Below are positions 1-11,704 of a stretch of DNA of 64,000 bases, piece by piece. This DNA comes from Fremontodendron californicum (lineage: Eukaryota > Streptophyta > Magnoliopsida > Malvales > Malvaceae): positions 3,730,001 through 3,794,000 of the forward strand of contig JAULJL010000039.1 in the NCBI GenBank assembly GCA_030761205.1. The letters are read 5' to 3'. Every line of letters starts with the position of its first letter. Position 1 is the stretch's first letter. The notes below the pieces were generated by a model. It had not been told where the DNA came from, ran no database searches, and saw nothing but the letters and a program-made list of their open reading frames with translations. A program made the position numbers and the translations under genes.

Positions 1-93
1 TGTGTTCCTTATGCTAGCCCAATCTTCACCATGGACACTTTTAACCAAAAAAAGTTTATTCTTTATTAAGTGCATCTCTTTCTATATAATCAG

Positions 94-3000
94 AATTGAG
101 AATCATGCTGAACATGGAGGTACTGTGAATGAGCACCAGCTTAACAGATTGGTGAGTATTCTTTTCTTGCTTGTTTTGATATGAGGATAATTAGGAAGTT
201 GGACTTATAAAAACTGCAAATTTCTCTTGTATTTGAGATAGTTTGATTTATCTAGCTTCTGAAACTGACTTTCGTTTTTCTTTTAAAAAGGAATAATGTT
301 TTTTGGCCCTATTGGGGTGGTATTTCTTAATGGTTTTTTCTTTCCTTTCTTGTTGGCAGCATGCAATCTTAAAGCCCTTTATGTTAAGACGAGTAAAAAA
401 AGACGTGGTTTCTGAGCTGACTAGGAAAACGGAGATTATGGTTCACTGCAAGTTGAGTTCCCGGCAGCAAGCTTTCTATCAAGCTATTAAGAATAAGATA
501 TCTCTAGCTGAATTGTTTGATAGCAATCGAGGACATCTTAATGAAAAAAAAATCCTGAATTTGATGAATATTGTCATTCAGCTTAGAAAGGTAAGTTATC
601 GATTCCTTTAGTTTCTTGTTATCTTCTTTTCGTATGGTTAACAAGTTGAGAAAACCATGGATCTCTCTGCATTTTATGCGCGAAGTTGTTTCTCTCTGTT
701 TTAGAAGTTTCAGATTATTTTGAATAGTTTTATTTATGTAATGGTAGGTCTGTAACCATCCGGAGTTATTTGAAAGAAATGAAGGAAGCACATACTTCCA
801 TTTTGGAGAGATTGTGAGTTCTCTTCTGCCTCCCCCCTTTGGAGAGTTGGAGGATATACACTATGCAGGGGGTCATAATCCCATAACCTACAAGGTACTT
901 CTGTTGAATGATCTATCGTCGTGATTGTTAAAGTCCTGTTTATTTTAGTACTTTACCACCAATACTCCTTTCGCTCACTTTTTTCATTCTTCAGATGCCT
1001 AAACTTCTCCAACAAGAGGTTCTACAAAGTTCTGAAACACTATGCTCTGCAGTTGCTCGTGGAGTTTACCAAGAATTGTTTTACAAATACTTCAATGTAT
1101 TCTCAACAAAAAATGTTTATCAATCTATTTTCCAACAAGAGAGTAGCTCAAATTGGTTGTCTGTCAGAAGTGGGACATTTGGGTTTACCCGTTTGATGGA
1201 TTTGTCTCCGGTGGAGGTTGCATTCCTTGGAACTGGTTCTTTTATGGAGAGACTCCTATTTTCTATTTCAAGATGGGACAACCAATTTTTGGATGTAACT
1301 TTAGACTCCCTAATGGAGGTATTAGATGTTGACTTTAATTCCAGTTACCTTGAGAGGGGAACGGTTAGAGCTGTTACAAGGATGTTGTTAATGCCATCAA
1401 GATCCGAGACCAATTCGCTTAAAAGAAGATTTGCAACAGGTCCTGGGCATGATCCATTTGAGGCTTTAGTTGTATCTCATCAGGATAGGCTGCTATCCAA
1501 CACTAAACTTCTTCATTCAACATACACATTCATCCCACGAACTAGAGCACCTCCGGTATGTTCTCACTTTTTATTTCATTTATTTTTTAGTATTATGGGG
1601 GACAACTTAAACTAGAATCAGATATGTTATTCACTGTTATTATGTTTTCCTTGATAGATTACTGCTCAATGCTCGGATAGAAATTTTGCTTACAGAATAA
1701 CTGAAGAGCTACATCATCCATGGGTTAAGAGGTTGTTGATTGGGTTTGCTCGCACATCTGAGTATAATGGGCCCAGAATGCCCGATGGTCCTCATTGTTT
1801 AATTCAAGAAATTGATTCTGAACTACCTGTTGCACGACCTGCCCTCCTGCTGACATATAATATATTTGGTTCTTGTCCACCCATGCAAAGTTTTGACCCT
1901 GCAAAGTTGCTAACAGTAAGAATATTTCTTGTTCGCTCCGTAGTTACACTTTTTGGCTTTGATTTATATGTATTTTTTTTATGCTACAATTAATTTATTT
2001 ATTCTCATTAGGATTCTGGCAAGCTTCAGACGCTTGATATATTATTGAAACGTCTCCGAGCAGGAAATCACCGTGTTCTCTTGTTTGCGCAAATGACAAA
2101 AATGTTGAATATTTTGGAGGTACTTTCTACCTGTTTCTTCTTAACCTTTATCTTATTGCCTAGGTTTGTAAACTTGATTCATAGATATAGTGTAAAAACT
2201 ATTTGGATTGAGCTGCTGATCATGTTCATCTGGTGGATGGGTCAAAATTAAGATTTGGTATGTATAAAACAGCAGCACTTGAAAGCACAGAGACAAGGTG
2301 TCTGTTTTATTTGTGATGATGCATAATGGAGTGCAATTGCAAAGTGTAACTGTTACCAAATCTTGTATGCTTTGGAATTATTAAAAACAGGTGTTTTAAT
2401 TCTATACATACAAATTTCAGATTTTATTTTAATCAACATTTCAATCTTCAATAACAAAATTAGTGTTTTTGATTGATTGTTTTATACTGATGGATTGCTT
2501 TGGGTTTTGTAACTCTTGTCTCTGTCCACAAAATGTTGGGGCTGACTCTTTGTTTATTTTTGCAGGACTACATGAACTATAGAAAATATCGGTACCTGAG
2601 GCTTGATGGGTCTTCCACGATTATGGATCGACGAGACATGGTCAGAGACTTTCAGCTCCGGTAGGGATTTCATTCACATCTGACCCATTCTAAATAGCTT
2701 TCAGTAGTCAGTCTTTTTTGTTTATCTCCTGTTATGAAGCAATAAAAATACAAATATTTTCTTCGTTTTCTATTGCAGGAGTGACATTTTTGTGTTCTTG
2801 CTGAGTACCAGAGCCGGTGGACTGGGTATTAACTTGACAGCTGCTGACACTGTAATCTTTTATGAAAGTGATTGGAATCCAACCTTGGATTTGCAAGCCA
2901 TGGACAGAGCTCACCGTTTAGGGCAGACAAAGAATGTAGGGTCCTGCTTCTTAACTCTCTAATATCATTGTGTGTGAATTACATGATGTCACCAAATTTA

Positions 3001-4701
3001 TTTCATGGTTCTTTTGATAACCTTGCTTATGTTATGTGGTATAACTTTCCCACTTTCATTTCTGCATAGAATTTTCAGCTTTTTTTTGTTGTTGTTGTAT
3101 ATGAATATACTTGTTTATTTTAAATTTTCGAACATTTTTTTAGTAAGGAATAGTGAGTTTAATTTGCAAAGTTATTGGATTTATAAGCTTAAAATTTTAA
3201 CACCAATTTGAATGTGTAGGTTACTGTCTACCGACTCATTTGTAAGGAAACGGTTGAGGAGAAGATTCTGCAGAGAGCAAGTCAGAAAAGTACTGTCCAG
3301 CAGCTTGTCATGACAGGTGGCCATGTTCAGGGAGATCTCTTGGCTCCTGAGGATGTTGTATCTTTACTTCTGGATGATGCACAGCTGGAGCAGAAATTAA
3401 GAGAAATTCCACTGCAGGTCAGATTTAACTCTAATAGGGTACAACTTCTCTTCTTTCCCCAGCAGCAAAAGAGGTCTTAGAACCTATGTTGCTCCGACTC
3501 TTCATTTTTCTTGAAGTACCGGTGTCCGATATATTTTCAGACATGGGTATGGGGATATGATCCTCCAAGGACCCTCCAAATACATGGAAAAACTTAGAAA
3601 AAATTAAACATACCCGTGTCGGACACATATCCGTATCCGACACTCATACCCAAGTCAGAGTAACGTAGCTTAGAACTGCTTATAGAGTGTATATTGATTT
3701 TTACGTTTTATGCTCCCTCAAGGCTAAGGATAGACTAAAGAAAAAGCAACCAACGAAGGGCATACGGCTAGATGCGGAAGGTGATGCATCTTTGGAAGAC
3801 TTAACAAATACTGGAGCTCAGGGTACTGGGGCTGAGCCATCTCCAGATCCAGAAAAAGCCAAATCCAGTAATAGAAAGGTACTAAAGATCATTTAGATTC
3901 CAATTATATAAGAGAAATTCCGGGATATCCTGAATAAAATAATATGCAAAAGAAGAAGAGCTGTGTTAAGACTTCTGACATAATCTGACATTTTTTTATG
4001 CTTACATGTTGCATAGTCCTATTGGTTTGTCTTGTTATATTAGTTTGCTGAAAATAATGATTTCCTATTATTTCTGGGTGATTCTTGTTCCCCCCCTTTC
4101 CCAACTATTGAAAAGCATAGAAAAACTATGTATCCTCTTTGAAGGCTGTTGTGTCCTGCAATCTGCTTTTGATGCTGCTGACCTATGTTACTCGGATTTA
4201 GGGGTGAGTGTCGGATACGGGTATGTGTCTGACATGGTCTAAATTTTTCCATATATTTTGGAGGATCATATTCCCATACCCATGTTCGAATATGTGTCGG
4301 ATATGGGTGTCAGATACGGATACTTCAGGGAAAATGAAGAGTCGGAATAACATAGCTGCTGACCATGAGAAGTTGAAAATGAACCTTTTTAAGCAGGACT
4401 TTCTGTGTGTTAAACAATTTTATTTACCTAAATGTATGTGCAGAGGAAAATTGCATCTGATGGGCAAACTTCTGCCAAGCAAAGGAATTCTCAGAAAACG
4501 AGTGAATCTAGCCCTCTGGACAATGAGTTAGATGATATCCTTCAAGATGATGACTTGCAAGCACAGAGACCCAAGAGGCCTAAGAGACCGACGAAGAGTG
4601 TAAACGAAAACCTAGAACCGGCAGTTCCTAATGCGGCCACATCAGTTTCAGAGCAGGTTCAGTATCCACCTGGGCATGAGTTTGGTCCTGGTGGGTTATA
4701 G
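94..4701 (+). CDS. INO80: INO80 chromatin-remodelling ATPase, C-terminal part (11 exons, 5' end outside window)
   Basis: Catalytic ATPase of the nuclear INO80 complex, which slides and edits nucleosomes. Exons read as 94-151, 360-590, 748-894, 995-1555, 1658-1915, 2012-2119, 2566-2660, 2779-2935, 3220-3417, 3723-3878 and 4444-4701, all with GT-AG borders and continuous frame. The text starts at the linker with FMLRRVKKDV and KISLAELFDSNRGHLNEKK, which I recognise as plant INO80. It continues through the INO80-type insert and the second helicase lobe: LRLDGSST, then STRAGGLGINLTAADTVIFY (motif V) and MDRAHRLGQT (motif VI, with the arginine finger). It ends in a charged, basic tail (KRPKRPTK) with stop TGA/TAG region at 4701. 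The N-terminus and first RecA lobe lie left of the window. No frameshift is seen. The two last introns each carry a MITE in opposite orientation. Family identity is from recognition of the sequence; exon borders are by eye. Confidence 0.93.
3484..3668 (-). mobile_element. MITE family A, copy 1 (INO80 intron 9 of those visible)
   Basis: A 185 bp element starting CTATGTTGCTCCGACTC and ending GAGTAACGTAG. The flanks carry the same 8 bp, CTTAGAAC (3476-3483 and 3669-3676), a target duplication. Terminal inverted repeats plus 8 bp duplications fit a hAT-type non-autonomous element, although a MULE cannot be excluded. The short reading frames across it are repeat sequence, not genes. Confidence 0.8.
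4183..4355 (+). mobile_element. MITE family A, copy 2 (last INO80 intron)
   Basis: A 173 bp copy in the opposite orientation to copy 1: CTATGTTACTCGGATTTAGG at the left, GTCGGAATAACATAG at the right. The 8 bp CTGCTGAC directly flanks both ends. Copies 1 and 2 bracket the 156 nt exon 3723-3878. Confidence 0.8.
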
Positions 4702-5440
4702 GACTGAAATGGAGCATAACAACTCGATCGAATAGTAATATATTGTCATGATAACTTCTTGAAAAAAGCAAAGCAAGGTTCATTATAATTTGATGCAACT
4801 GCAACTCTTGTTGGATGATTATGGAGGTCGTTTCGTTTCGACTCAGATTCACAGGTACCAAGTCTTCCTTTTATCGTGTTCATACTTTGACGAAAATTGC
4901 TGGAATAGAAGAACGAGATAGACATGTTGAATGGTATAAATAGTATGTATGTATATATGATTTGTTTGGGAGGGAATTGTTGTAGATTTAGTGGTTAATC
5001 ATCATATTATAAAATTTGGGTAAAATATAGTACATATTCTAGAGGTTATAACCAGCCTGAGTCCCACGAGTAAATGTTGTTGTTGGTTTTAGGAATTTAT
5101 TATGTTTAACAATCACTCTATTTTTGGGTTCCTTGCTCCCACCATAGCTATGATTCTTATCCAACTGGCTGTTTTTGTTTGTTTTTCTTTTTTACTACGA
5201 AATTCTAGATTTCATTTATCGGTTTCCATTCTCACCCGATCCTCGAACTTTGGGCACGAAAAAATATAAACTTTCTTATTTATGTTTTGTCTAATAATCT
5301 TTCTATACACTTATATTTCGGTTTGAAGGACTTTGCGGAGAAAACAAAATGAAAAAAAAAAAAAAAAACCTTCGCAGGTCGGGAAGTTTGGGTATGTGTG
5401 TAGTTTATCCTAGATTTTGCCTTTTAACTCAAATCAATCG
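4702..5440. other. INO80 3' flank / probable 3' UTR and intergenic DNA
   Basis: No coding signal. The stretch just after the INO80 stop is the likely 3' UTR (to roughly 5.0 kb, no decisive poly(A) signal chosen). After that come T-rich sequence and an A-run near 5349-5368. Confidence 0.4.
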
Positions 5441-5900
5441 ATTTTGAACAGTGATGTTCATGAATCGAGTTGAATTTAAATTGGATTTATGTATAGTATT
5501 AATATTATATATGTTTGTCTAAACTCAATTCGATTTGAAATATGAATTTTAAATTTTATTCAAATTCGTTCATATTTGTAAATGAATAGTCTAAATCTGT
5601 TTAGGTTTGTTCATATTATTATTTTTTTTTAAAATAAAAAATAATATTTTTTATTTAATATTTAGTAATTATATATATTTTTTATTAAGTTTTTAAATGT
5701 GGATATTTTAATAATTTTTTAATATTTAAACTATAAAATTATATATATATTTAATTTTTATATAATATAAATTATATAATATATATAAAAATAAAAATAA
5801 TATATTATTTAATTAAAAAATAAGTCGGGCTGGATCGATCTTGGGTTTTAAATGTTAAAGTCGGTTCAGTTTATTTTTTAAACAAATTTTATTTTTATTT
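5440..5900 (+). repeat. AT-rich dispersed repeat, family B copy 1
   Basis: An AT-rich block that starts near GATGTTCATGAATCGAGTTG and ends near AATAAGTCGGGCTGG. It reappears in inverted orientation at about 24480-24910, with the same order of blocks (GAACAAGTCTAAACGGAC, AAATCGGATC, GGCTTATTTTTTAATTAAA). Likely a non-autonomous DNA transposon; ends are not exact. Confidence 0.45.
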
Positions 5901-5997
5901 AAATTTATTTTTTAAATTTAATATTTTTATTCCAAAGAGGGAATGAGTCTTCGTGTTGGGATAGTTCGAAGTTAATATTCCTTAACAAGGAAAAAAA

Positions 5998-6530
5998 AAA
6001 GGGTGTGCTTCTTAGTTCTTTCTTACCCTTGCAAGCCGCCAGTAATGGGCCCATGTGTATAGGCAAATAGGCAAGTGGGGTTCACGCCCCGCAATGAGCA
6101 GGCTTCCCAGATCAAGAAGTTTGGGTGTATGTGGTTCGAATCACCATTTTTGAGTTAATGACGTGTCTTTGTCCCTGAAAAAAAAACATGTTTGCTTCTT
6201 GCCCATTAAGCCGCCAATAATGGACCCACCAAAGGTGGTGTCTGGTAGTCCCAGGTAAGTGGGGCCCACGCCTTGCAATGACAGGTTAGAAATTCTATCA
6301 TAAGTTGTTTAAAATAAATTTTTGGTAGGTTTTAAAATTAAAAAAAATGAATAACAGGTTATCATATCATTGATTTTTACATATAAATGACTGAAATTAC
6401 ATATTAACATGACATATTATATATAAACAAGACAAACATAAAAAATTACATATAAACATGACAAATTACATATAAAATGATGTCTGGTAATCCAAGTAAG
6501 TGGGTCCCACGCCTTGCAATGACAGGTTTC
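5998..6530 (+). repeat. SINE-like or short dispersed repeat cluster
   Basis: Three imperfect copies of a motif like AAGTGGGTCCCACGCCTTGC occur near 6070-6100, 6255-6290 and 6495-6530. The first unit also has a tRNA B-box-like GGTTCGAATCACC (6134-6146) and ends in an A-run (6177-6187). This suggests, but does not prove, a tRNA-derived SINE. AT-rich filler lies between the copies. Confidence 0.3.
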
Positions 6531-6559
6531 TCATTAATAATCTCATCTATATAGTTGTG

Positions 6560-7275
6560 CCATAGTGGAGACTCAGTTCCCGTTTGGAATCAAACCAGGT
6601 TATTGTGCGGCGTGATTGAGACATTTTTCTATCTCAATCGCGTCGAAGTTACCCTTTGGGTAATAGGAATCGTGGTGGGCTTTTTTTTTTTTTTTCACTT
6701 AAGCCTAAGTGCTCTAGTGAAGAAAAGACCCTCCGGTTGAAAAGTTTTTTTTACTATTTTAACCCTATTTTGGATTTTTATGATTTTTTTATATAATAAA
6801 TATATAACAAATTTTGTTATTATATAATAAATATATATTATTTTTATATACTAATTTAATAAATATATAAATTTTATTATTATAAAATTAATTAAAAATA
6901 AATAATAACATGAATAATAAAAAAAAAATATATAGAAATATTATTTGATATATTTTTATAATTTTTATTAATAAAATTATTATTTGACATAAATATAATT
7001 TTAATTATTTATTAAATTTATAAATATCGAATAAACTAAATTTTTTATTATATTTTCACATTTTAGTCTAATGTCTCTAATGGTCATTTTATCTTCTCAC
7101 TACAATTAATTTCACCGTCACCGCTGCTTTTGAATCCAAACACATATCCCACCATTGATTTTAATCTCATCGCACAGTACTCAATCTCACCTGTACAGTA
7201 ATTAATTTCATCTCGATCGCTGTTTTTAATCTCACTGGAGTCAATCTCACCGTCCATCCAAATAGACCCTCAATC
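6560..7275. repeat. Probable MITE-like repeat, family C, AT-rich core
   Basis: The right part (about 7070-7275) contains TTGAATCCAAACACATATCC and ends CCGTCCATCCAAATAGACCC. The same sequence recurs at about 20265-20452. The left part contains CCCGTTTGGAATCAAACCAG and an AT-only core. Borders are uncertain. No gene is visible. Confidence 0.35.
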
Positions 7276-7308
7276 TCAACTATGATAAAAAAAAAAATCA
7301 CATCTAGG

Positions 7309-7565
7309 GTTGAGTTTAGTTTGAAAAAAAATTCAAATTCGATTCAATTATTATCGAGAGTCGAATTTGAACAGTTCGAGCTATCCGATTTCAAATAGTT
7401 CGCGAATCTAATCGAACGAGTTCGAATAATTCAATTTTTATCTCGAATCGAATTCGAATTTTAAAAGTAAAATTTTATCGAGTTCGAACCGAATTTCAAA
7501 CTTTAAATTTCGAGTCAAACTCAAATTTGTTACTGCTTGAACTCGATTCGATTACGTCTCTAATC
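7309..7565. repeat. TTCGA-rich short repeat
   Basis: Dense in TTCGA/TCGAA words (for example AATCGAACGAGTTCGAATAA). It is similar in style to the hAT-like MITE at 56363-56807. No coding potential is seen. Confidence 0.35.
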
Positions 7566-7736
7566 AATCATCGAAATTCTTCGTGAAGTTTAATGGTGTG
7601 TATATGGAATTTCCTTTTGATGTTAACTCAAACCAACCTTTTTACGTTAGGCCTCATTTGGAAGGCCAGTCCCACGCAATTGGATACATTTTTTATTCAA
7701 TCCCATAATAATGAATTGGTGTTTGGATCAATGTGG

Positions 7737-8360
7737 TTGATACCGTATCAGTACCGATCATATCGATCAATACGTATCGTTTTTAAGGTAAATCGAAACG
7801 GTATCAGTCTCGTACCATTTCGGTTTTTGTATCAGTCCGTACCGATCGTACCGGCCTGTTCCGATCAGTACCGGTACGTACCGACCCGTATCGGTTGGTA
7901 CAAGATTTTGATTTAAATTTTTTTATATATAAAAAAAGCACTTATTTGATTTTTTAAACCAATTTTAATATTTTTTTGTGTCATGATCATTTTTATTTTT
8001 TTCATAATTACATTTAAAAATAAAATATGTTCATTAAATTAAGCTATTGAACATAATTAATTATAATTTACTATATTTTTTTCAATATTTTAATATTTAT
8101 TTTACTTATTTAATGTTTAAAAATTTTAGATATTAAATATTTAAAATTTATATTTGTATAAAAACATATATATGCATGTAATGGATGTATATTTGCATGT
8201 GTATATAATATACATTTTATTAAAAAATTTGAAAATAAGCTATATATATAAATATAGGAAAAAATATTTGAAAAATGACGGTAAATACGAACGGTACGCC
8301 GAAATACAACTGTACGGATATGTACCAATATCAAAACAAAAATGACATGTCTATCGATAC
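7737..8360 (+). repeat. GGTATCGATACC-type dispersed repeat, family D copy 1
   Basis: The left end is full of GTACCGAT/CCGTATCGG words, followed by an AT-rich core. The same structure in reverse order occurs at about 60790-61330. Probable non-autonomous DNA element; exact ends are not resolved. Confidence 0.45.
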
Positions 8361-8514
8361 AATATTGACTATCTTGATTTAGATAACGATTCGCGATATG
8401 ATTGGACTATTCTATTCGCACCAAATTACTTAATCTGGATTAGGAAAGGGTTCAATGAACCATTGGTCCCCAATTGAATCCTTTAACTCCACTGAATAAA
8501 TTTTCTCGATTTTA

Positions 8515-8840
8515 CCTCTAATTTTGCATTTTTCAGACCCAAATATCTCTAGTTGGCCAAAAAAAAAAAAATCTCTTTCTAAATTTAAAAATGACATCTT
8601 ATGTTCATGTTATTTCTTTTTTTTTCAATTGACCCCTAATGTTTTTTCTAACCTTAACCTCTTAACTTTTTCCCAATTCTACCTTGAAATACTTTTTTTT
8701 TTTTTATTCTTAAAATACTTTCTGACCTTGTGTTTTTCCAATTCTACCGTTAAGTACTTAATTTTTTCATAAAATTCTCTCTAGCCTCTGAATGTTTTTT
8801 CAATTCCACCCTCAAATACGTAAAAAAAAAAAAAAAATCT
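8515..8840. repeat. T-rich imperfect tandem repeat
   Basis: Repeated blocks of the type TTTTCCAATTCTACC(T/G)T followed by AATACTT and T-runs, at spacings of roughly 60-85 bp. Low-complexity; no gene. Confidence 0.35.
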
Positions 8841-9036
8841 ATAAGAAGAAGAGTTATTGAAGCCCAGTGTCAAACCTATCAGACATTGAGCCAAGGTTTA
8901 CCCAAGACACGCCCTCTTTCGAAAATCAAAAGGTATGTAGTTGTAGCCTTCTTTTGTCTTTATTTTGAAACCTTCAGAAGTTGGGATCTCTATGTGTATA
9001 TGTCACGCGTAGCGCCCAAAGGATAAATAAGGTGCT

Positions 9037-9105
9037 TCAATCCCATATCGAAAGGGAAAGAGAAAATCTTGACCTATATAAATGTGAGTAGGCAGAGTGG
9101 GCCAT
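9037..9105 (+). promoter_or_regulatory. snRNA-type promoter-like module 1 (USE plus TATA)
   Basis: ATCCCATATCG at 9041-9051 resembles the plant snRNA upstream sequence element RTCCCACATCG. It is followed after about 24 bp by TATATAA (9076-9082). In plants that short USE-TATA spacing is the Pol III arrangement (U6-like); the Pol II spacing is about 10 bp longer. The downstream sequence (GGGCCATCTTGACGCAAGGG) has only loose resemblance to the centre of U6, so the transcript is unidentified. Confidence 0.4.
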
Positions 9106-9167
9106 CTTGACGCAAGGGTAGACAGGTTAGTGACACCATGCCAAGCACCCGAAAGGATGGGCACCCG

Positions 9168-9260
9168 AAGGGATCCCATCGAAAAGGAAAGGAAAATCTT
9201 TAACTATATAAGCGTGAGCGCTGCATACTCTAATAATTTTTGCAGAGATAGGGTAATGGC
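9168..9260 (+). promoter_or_regulatory. snRNA-type promoter-like module 2
   Basis: A second copy of the same arrangement: GATCCCATCGAAAAGGAAAG, then TATATAA about 20 bp later (9205-9211). The downstream text includes GCAGAGATAGGGTAATGGCC, which loosely recalls U6 (CAGAGAAGATTAGCATGGCC). Two degenerate tandem units of one snRNA-like locus are the simplest reading. Confidence 0.33.
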
Positions 9261-9666
9261 CCGTGACATGCATTCACCAACAATTGTTGCATTGGCTGCT
9301 CTATACGGTATTAGAAGCGGAGCGGTTGCATATAAATCTAGGTGTTTCAGATATTACACTTTGAAGGTAAGACAACTTTAATGCAACATCTACATCTTCA
9401 TCGGTTCAAGTTCTGTTGACCTAATTGAGTGTTCAGTTCTTGTGTAATCTTTTTCAGAACATTTGGGTGATTTGAGTAAAAATTTGAGATATCACCCATT
9501 CTGATGTATTTGCTGTAGTGTCTATTCCTGCAAGAAGCATTGACCTGGCATAGCAATTGATGGGTTGAATTTATTATGAAAAATGTTTCAAACTAATGCT
9601 ACTAAATAAAGATGCAAAAGAATATTATTTGACAAAGGACAAGGCCTTTTATAACCCCGTCAGTAT

Positions 9667-10010
9667 AGTATTCAGCAGTGAATAAAAAACCGGATCAGAC
9701 TGGCCGGTTGAACCGAAAACCGGCAGCTTGTTCGGTCCGGTATCATATATAAAATCGGGTTTTTTTTGAACCGATTGATAACCAGTTTAATTGGTCCGGA
9801 TAAAACCGGTAAAAACCCGTTTTTTGTTAATTTTTTTTATAAATGATAAGATTTGAACCCTTAACTTCTTGATTTTATATAAAAACTATACCACTAAACC
9901 AAATACATATTCTTATTATTTATTTATTTAACATTAAAATTATTATTTTTATATATTTAAAAGCATTTTGATCAAACCGGCCGGTCCAACCGATTTGAAC
10001 AAGCATAGTA
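9667..10010 (+). repeat. Dispersed repeat family E, copy 1
   Basis: Starts near ACCGGATCAGACTGGCCGG and ends near AAACCGGCCGGTCCAACCG, with an AT-rich core that includes CCACTAAACCAAATACATAT. Related copies lie at 26380-26760 and at 42978-45900, the latter split by an LTR element. Terminal CCGG-rich arms suggest a MITE; no coding capacity. Confidence 0.45.
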
Positions 10011-10183
10011 CCGGACCTATCAAGACTGTATCATCAGACTTTACCTTGGGATTCATACAATGATGCAGAACAATGGAGCAATTCAAACATATATACCAAA
10101 GCAAGACTTTCTTTTATAACATGTACAAGAAGAAAACAAAACATATGGGAAACTAACCTGTACAGAAGTCGTTCATATACTCA

Positions 10184-11083
10184 TTAGCAACTGAATCGAT
10201 TTTCCAATTGTTTGACCAGATCATCTTTTTTTAGTGCCGAGTATTTTGTTAGCTTCTGTGCTTTTGCAATGGCCCTCAGGTCGCACAACTTCAGTTTCTT
10301 CAAGTTACTTGTATCAAAAGGCTGGGGTGTCACACCCTTTGTATAGGAATCATTAACAGAAGCCTCTGATTTTGCAAAATCTGTCTTGGTGGTACTCCTA
10401 TTTAGGTCCCCATGCAACTTTGAGATGTTCATTTCAACAGATGAACCTCTGATCTCCACAATGATTGGTACACTAGAAACCTTTTTACATTTCTTTTGTG
10501 GCAGTACTGACATTGTATTCTGGCTAGCATCCAGCATCACGCTCCGGTCTTCGACTTCACATCGGCTATGATGAACTGTTTTCTTAATGATTTTCCCACT
10601 CAAAGAATAGTTTAAAGTATAGTTGTTAGCATCTTTCCATGGCCTCTTGCCTTTTGAACCAGGTTCTTCAACACTGGCTGAAGTTGACTCCATATTTGTC
10701 TTTCCTGTCTTTACCTTTCCACTTTGTGGCCTCATGTACAAGTTCATAACAAGTTTGTCATCACTAGCAGCAGTTTCAGCCATCTGAACTTCCTCCAGTT
10801 GTGGTTTTCCATCCATACGTTGGATGGTTTTATCGTTTTCCCTCTCATCCTGCAGTTCTATGAGTGAGGTTAAGGCAGAATGTTCACTGTCACTCAGAGC
10901 AGCTTTTTCTCGCAGTACAACTTGTAAAGCGTCTTTTCTCTTCCCTTCTCCCTTATATAATGAAGTTGAAGTCCCTTTTTTGTCAGTTAAAGCAACCTTT
11001 AACTCTTTGACGCCGAGTTTACTTGCAGATTTCACAGCAAAGTCACATAGTTTTTGCTCCATATCACATTTTAGACTTTCTGC
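10184..11083 (-). CDS. SAP-domain gene, last exon with C-terminal SAP domain
   Basis: A 900 nt terminal exon starting AESLKCDMEQKLCDFAVKSA (acceptor GACAG) and ending in a stop at 10184. Most of it is polar and lysine-rich with a bipartite-like basic stretch (KGKRPWK, KKCKK), so nuclear location is likely. The last 35 residues, LKKLKLCDLRAIAKAQKLTK followed by YSALKKDDLVKQL, match the SAP fold: two helices, conserved L-x2-LRAIAK and a basic loop. SAP domains bind DNA, often at matrix-attachment regions. Function beyond that is unknown. Confidence 0.75.
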   Translation of the reverse strand, partial: AESLKCDMEQKLCDFAVKSASKLGVKELKVALTDKKGTSTSLYKGEGKRKDALQVVLREKAALSDSEHSALTSLIELQDERENDKTIQRMDGKPQLEEVQMAETAASDDKLVMNLYMRPQSGKVKTGKTNMESTSASVEEPGSKGKRPWKDANNYTLNYSLSGKIIKKTVHHSRCEVEDRSVMLDASQNTMSVLPQKKCKKVSSVPIIVEIRGSSVEMNISKLHGDLNRSTTKTDFAKSEASVNDSYTKGVTPQPFDTSNLKKLKLCDLRAIAKAQKLTKYSALKKDDLVKQLENRFSC

Positions 11084-11091
11084 CTGTCTGA

Positions 11092-11197
11092 AGCAACTAA
11101 CCTGGAATCAGAATTATTTTCCTTCCCAGTGAGGCCAGTTGCATGTCTCAAAGTATCAGGACTAATAGTTTTAACCACAATATTTGCAGGCTGCTTG
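11092..11197 (-). pseudogene. Probable decayed fifth repeat-type exon
   Basis: Reads QPANIVVKTISPDTLRHATG after a usable acceptor and resembles the start of exon 11383-11610. It does not join in frame to the last exon. Only 14 nt beginning GT and ending AG separate the two, far too short for a plant intron, and reading through gives a stop. It may be a dead exon now lying in the last intron, or the locus may be frameshifted here. Confidence 0.4.
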
Positions 11198-11382
11198 CAG
11201 AAAATGACAATTATAAGCTCATTGAAGAGGCAAGTTTAGGTTAGATTCAAAAAAATGACTCATAGTAGCCATTGAAATAGTCTTATGAAAACAACTGCTT
11301 GCCAAAGCCATAGGTTTCTTTTCCTAAAATTGACAATTACAGAAATAAATGAATTCCATGAGAGAGAAAGAGCTTATCATAC

Positions 11383-11610
11383 CTTATTTGCTTTCAGAAT
11401 ATTTCCTTTATGTTCAGGATTCAAACATGAATTTGAAATTTTACTTTTCCCGATAGTAGTTGTATAACATCCTTGCACTTCACATCCATTAACTATCAGG
11501 TCACGCTTGCACAGCTTTTTCCTCTCATTGGAGTGGCCTGTTGTCTGTTTATGAGCAATTGAGCCCAAATCTTTTGCAATAGTATTTGCAGGCTGCTCAT
11601 CCAGAAAGAA
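11383..11610 (-). CDS. SAP-domain gene, repeat-type exon 4
   Basis: 76 codons, phase 0: FFLDEQPANTIAKDLGSIAH onward to LNPEHKGNILKANK, then donor GTATGA. It aligns by eye with the exon 18158-18358: QPA near the start, GH-x-N-x2-KK in the middle, and NP-x2-KG near the end. Exon duplication is the likely origin. Confidence 0.65.
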
Positions 11611-11704
11611 CTGATAAGAATAAGTTAGGACAGAATGCAACAGCCCCCTCAAGTGAGAGCAGTCATAACAGAATCAACCAATATCACAGCTTGACACAGC
11701 ATGC

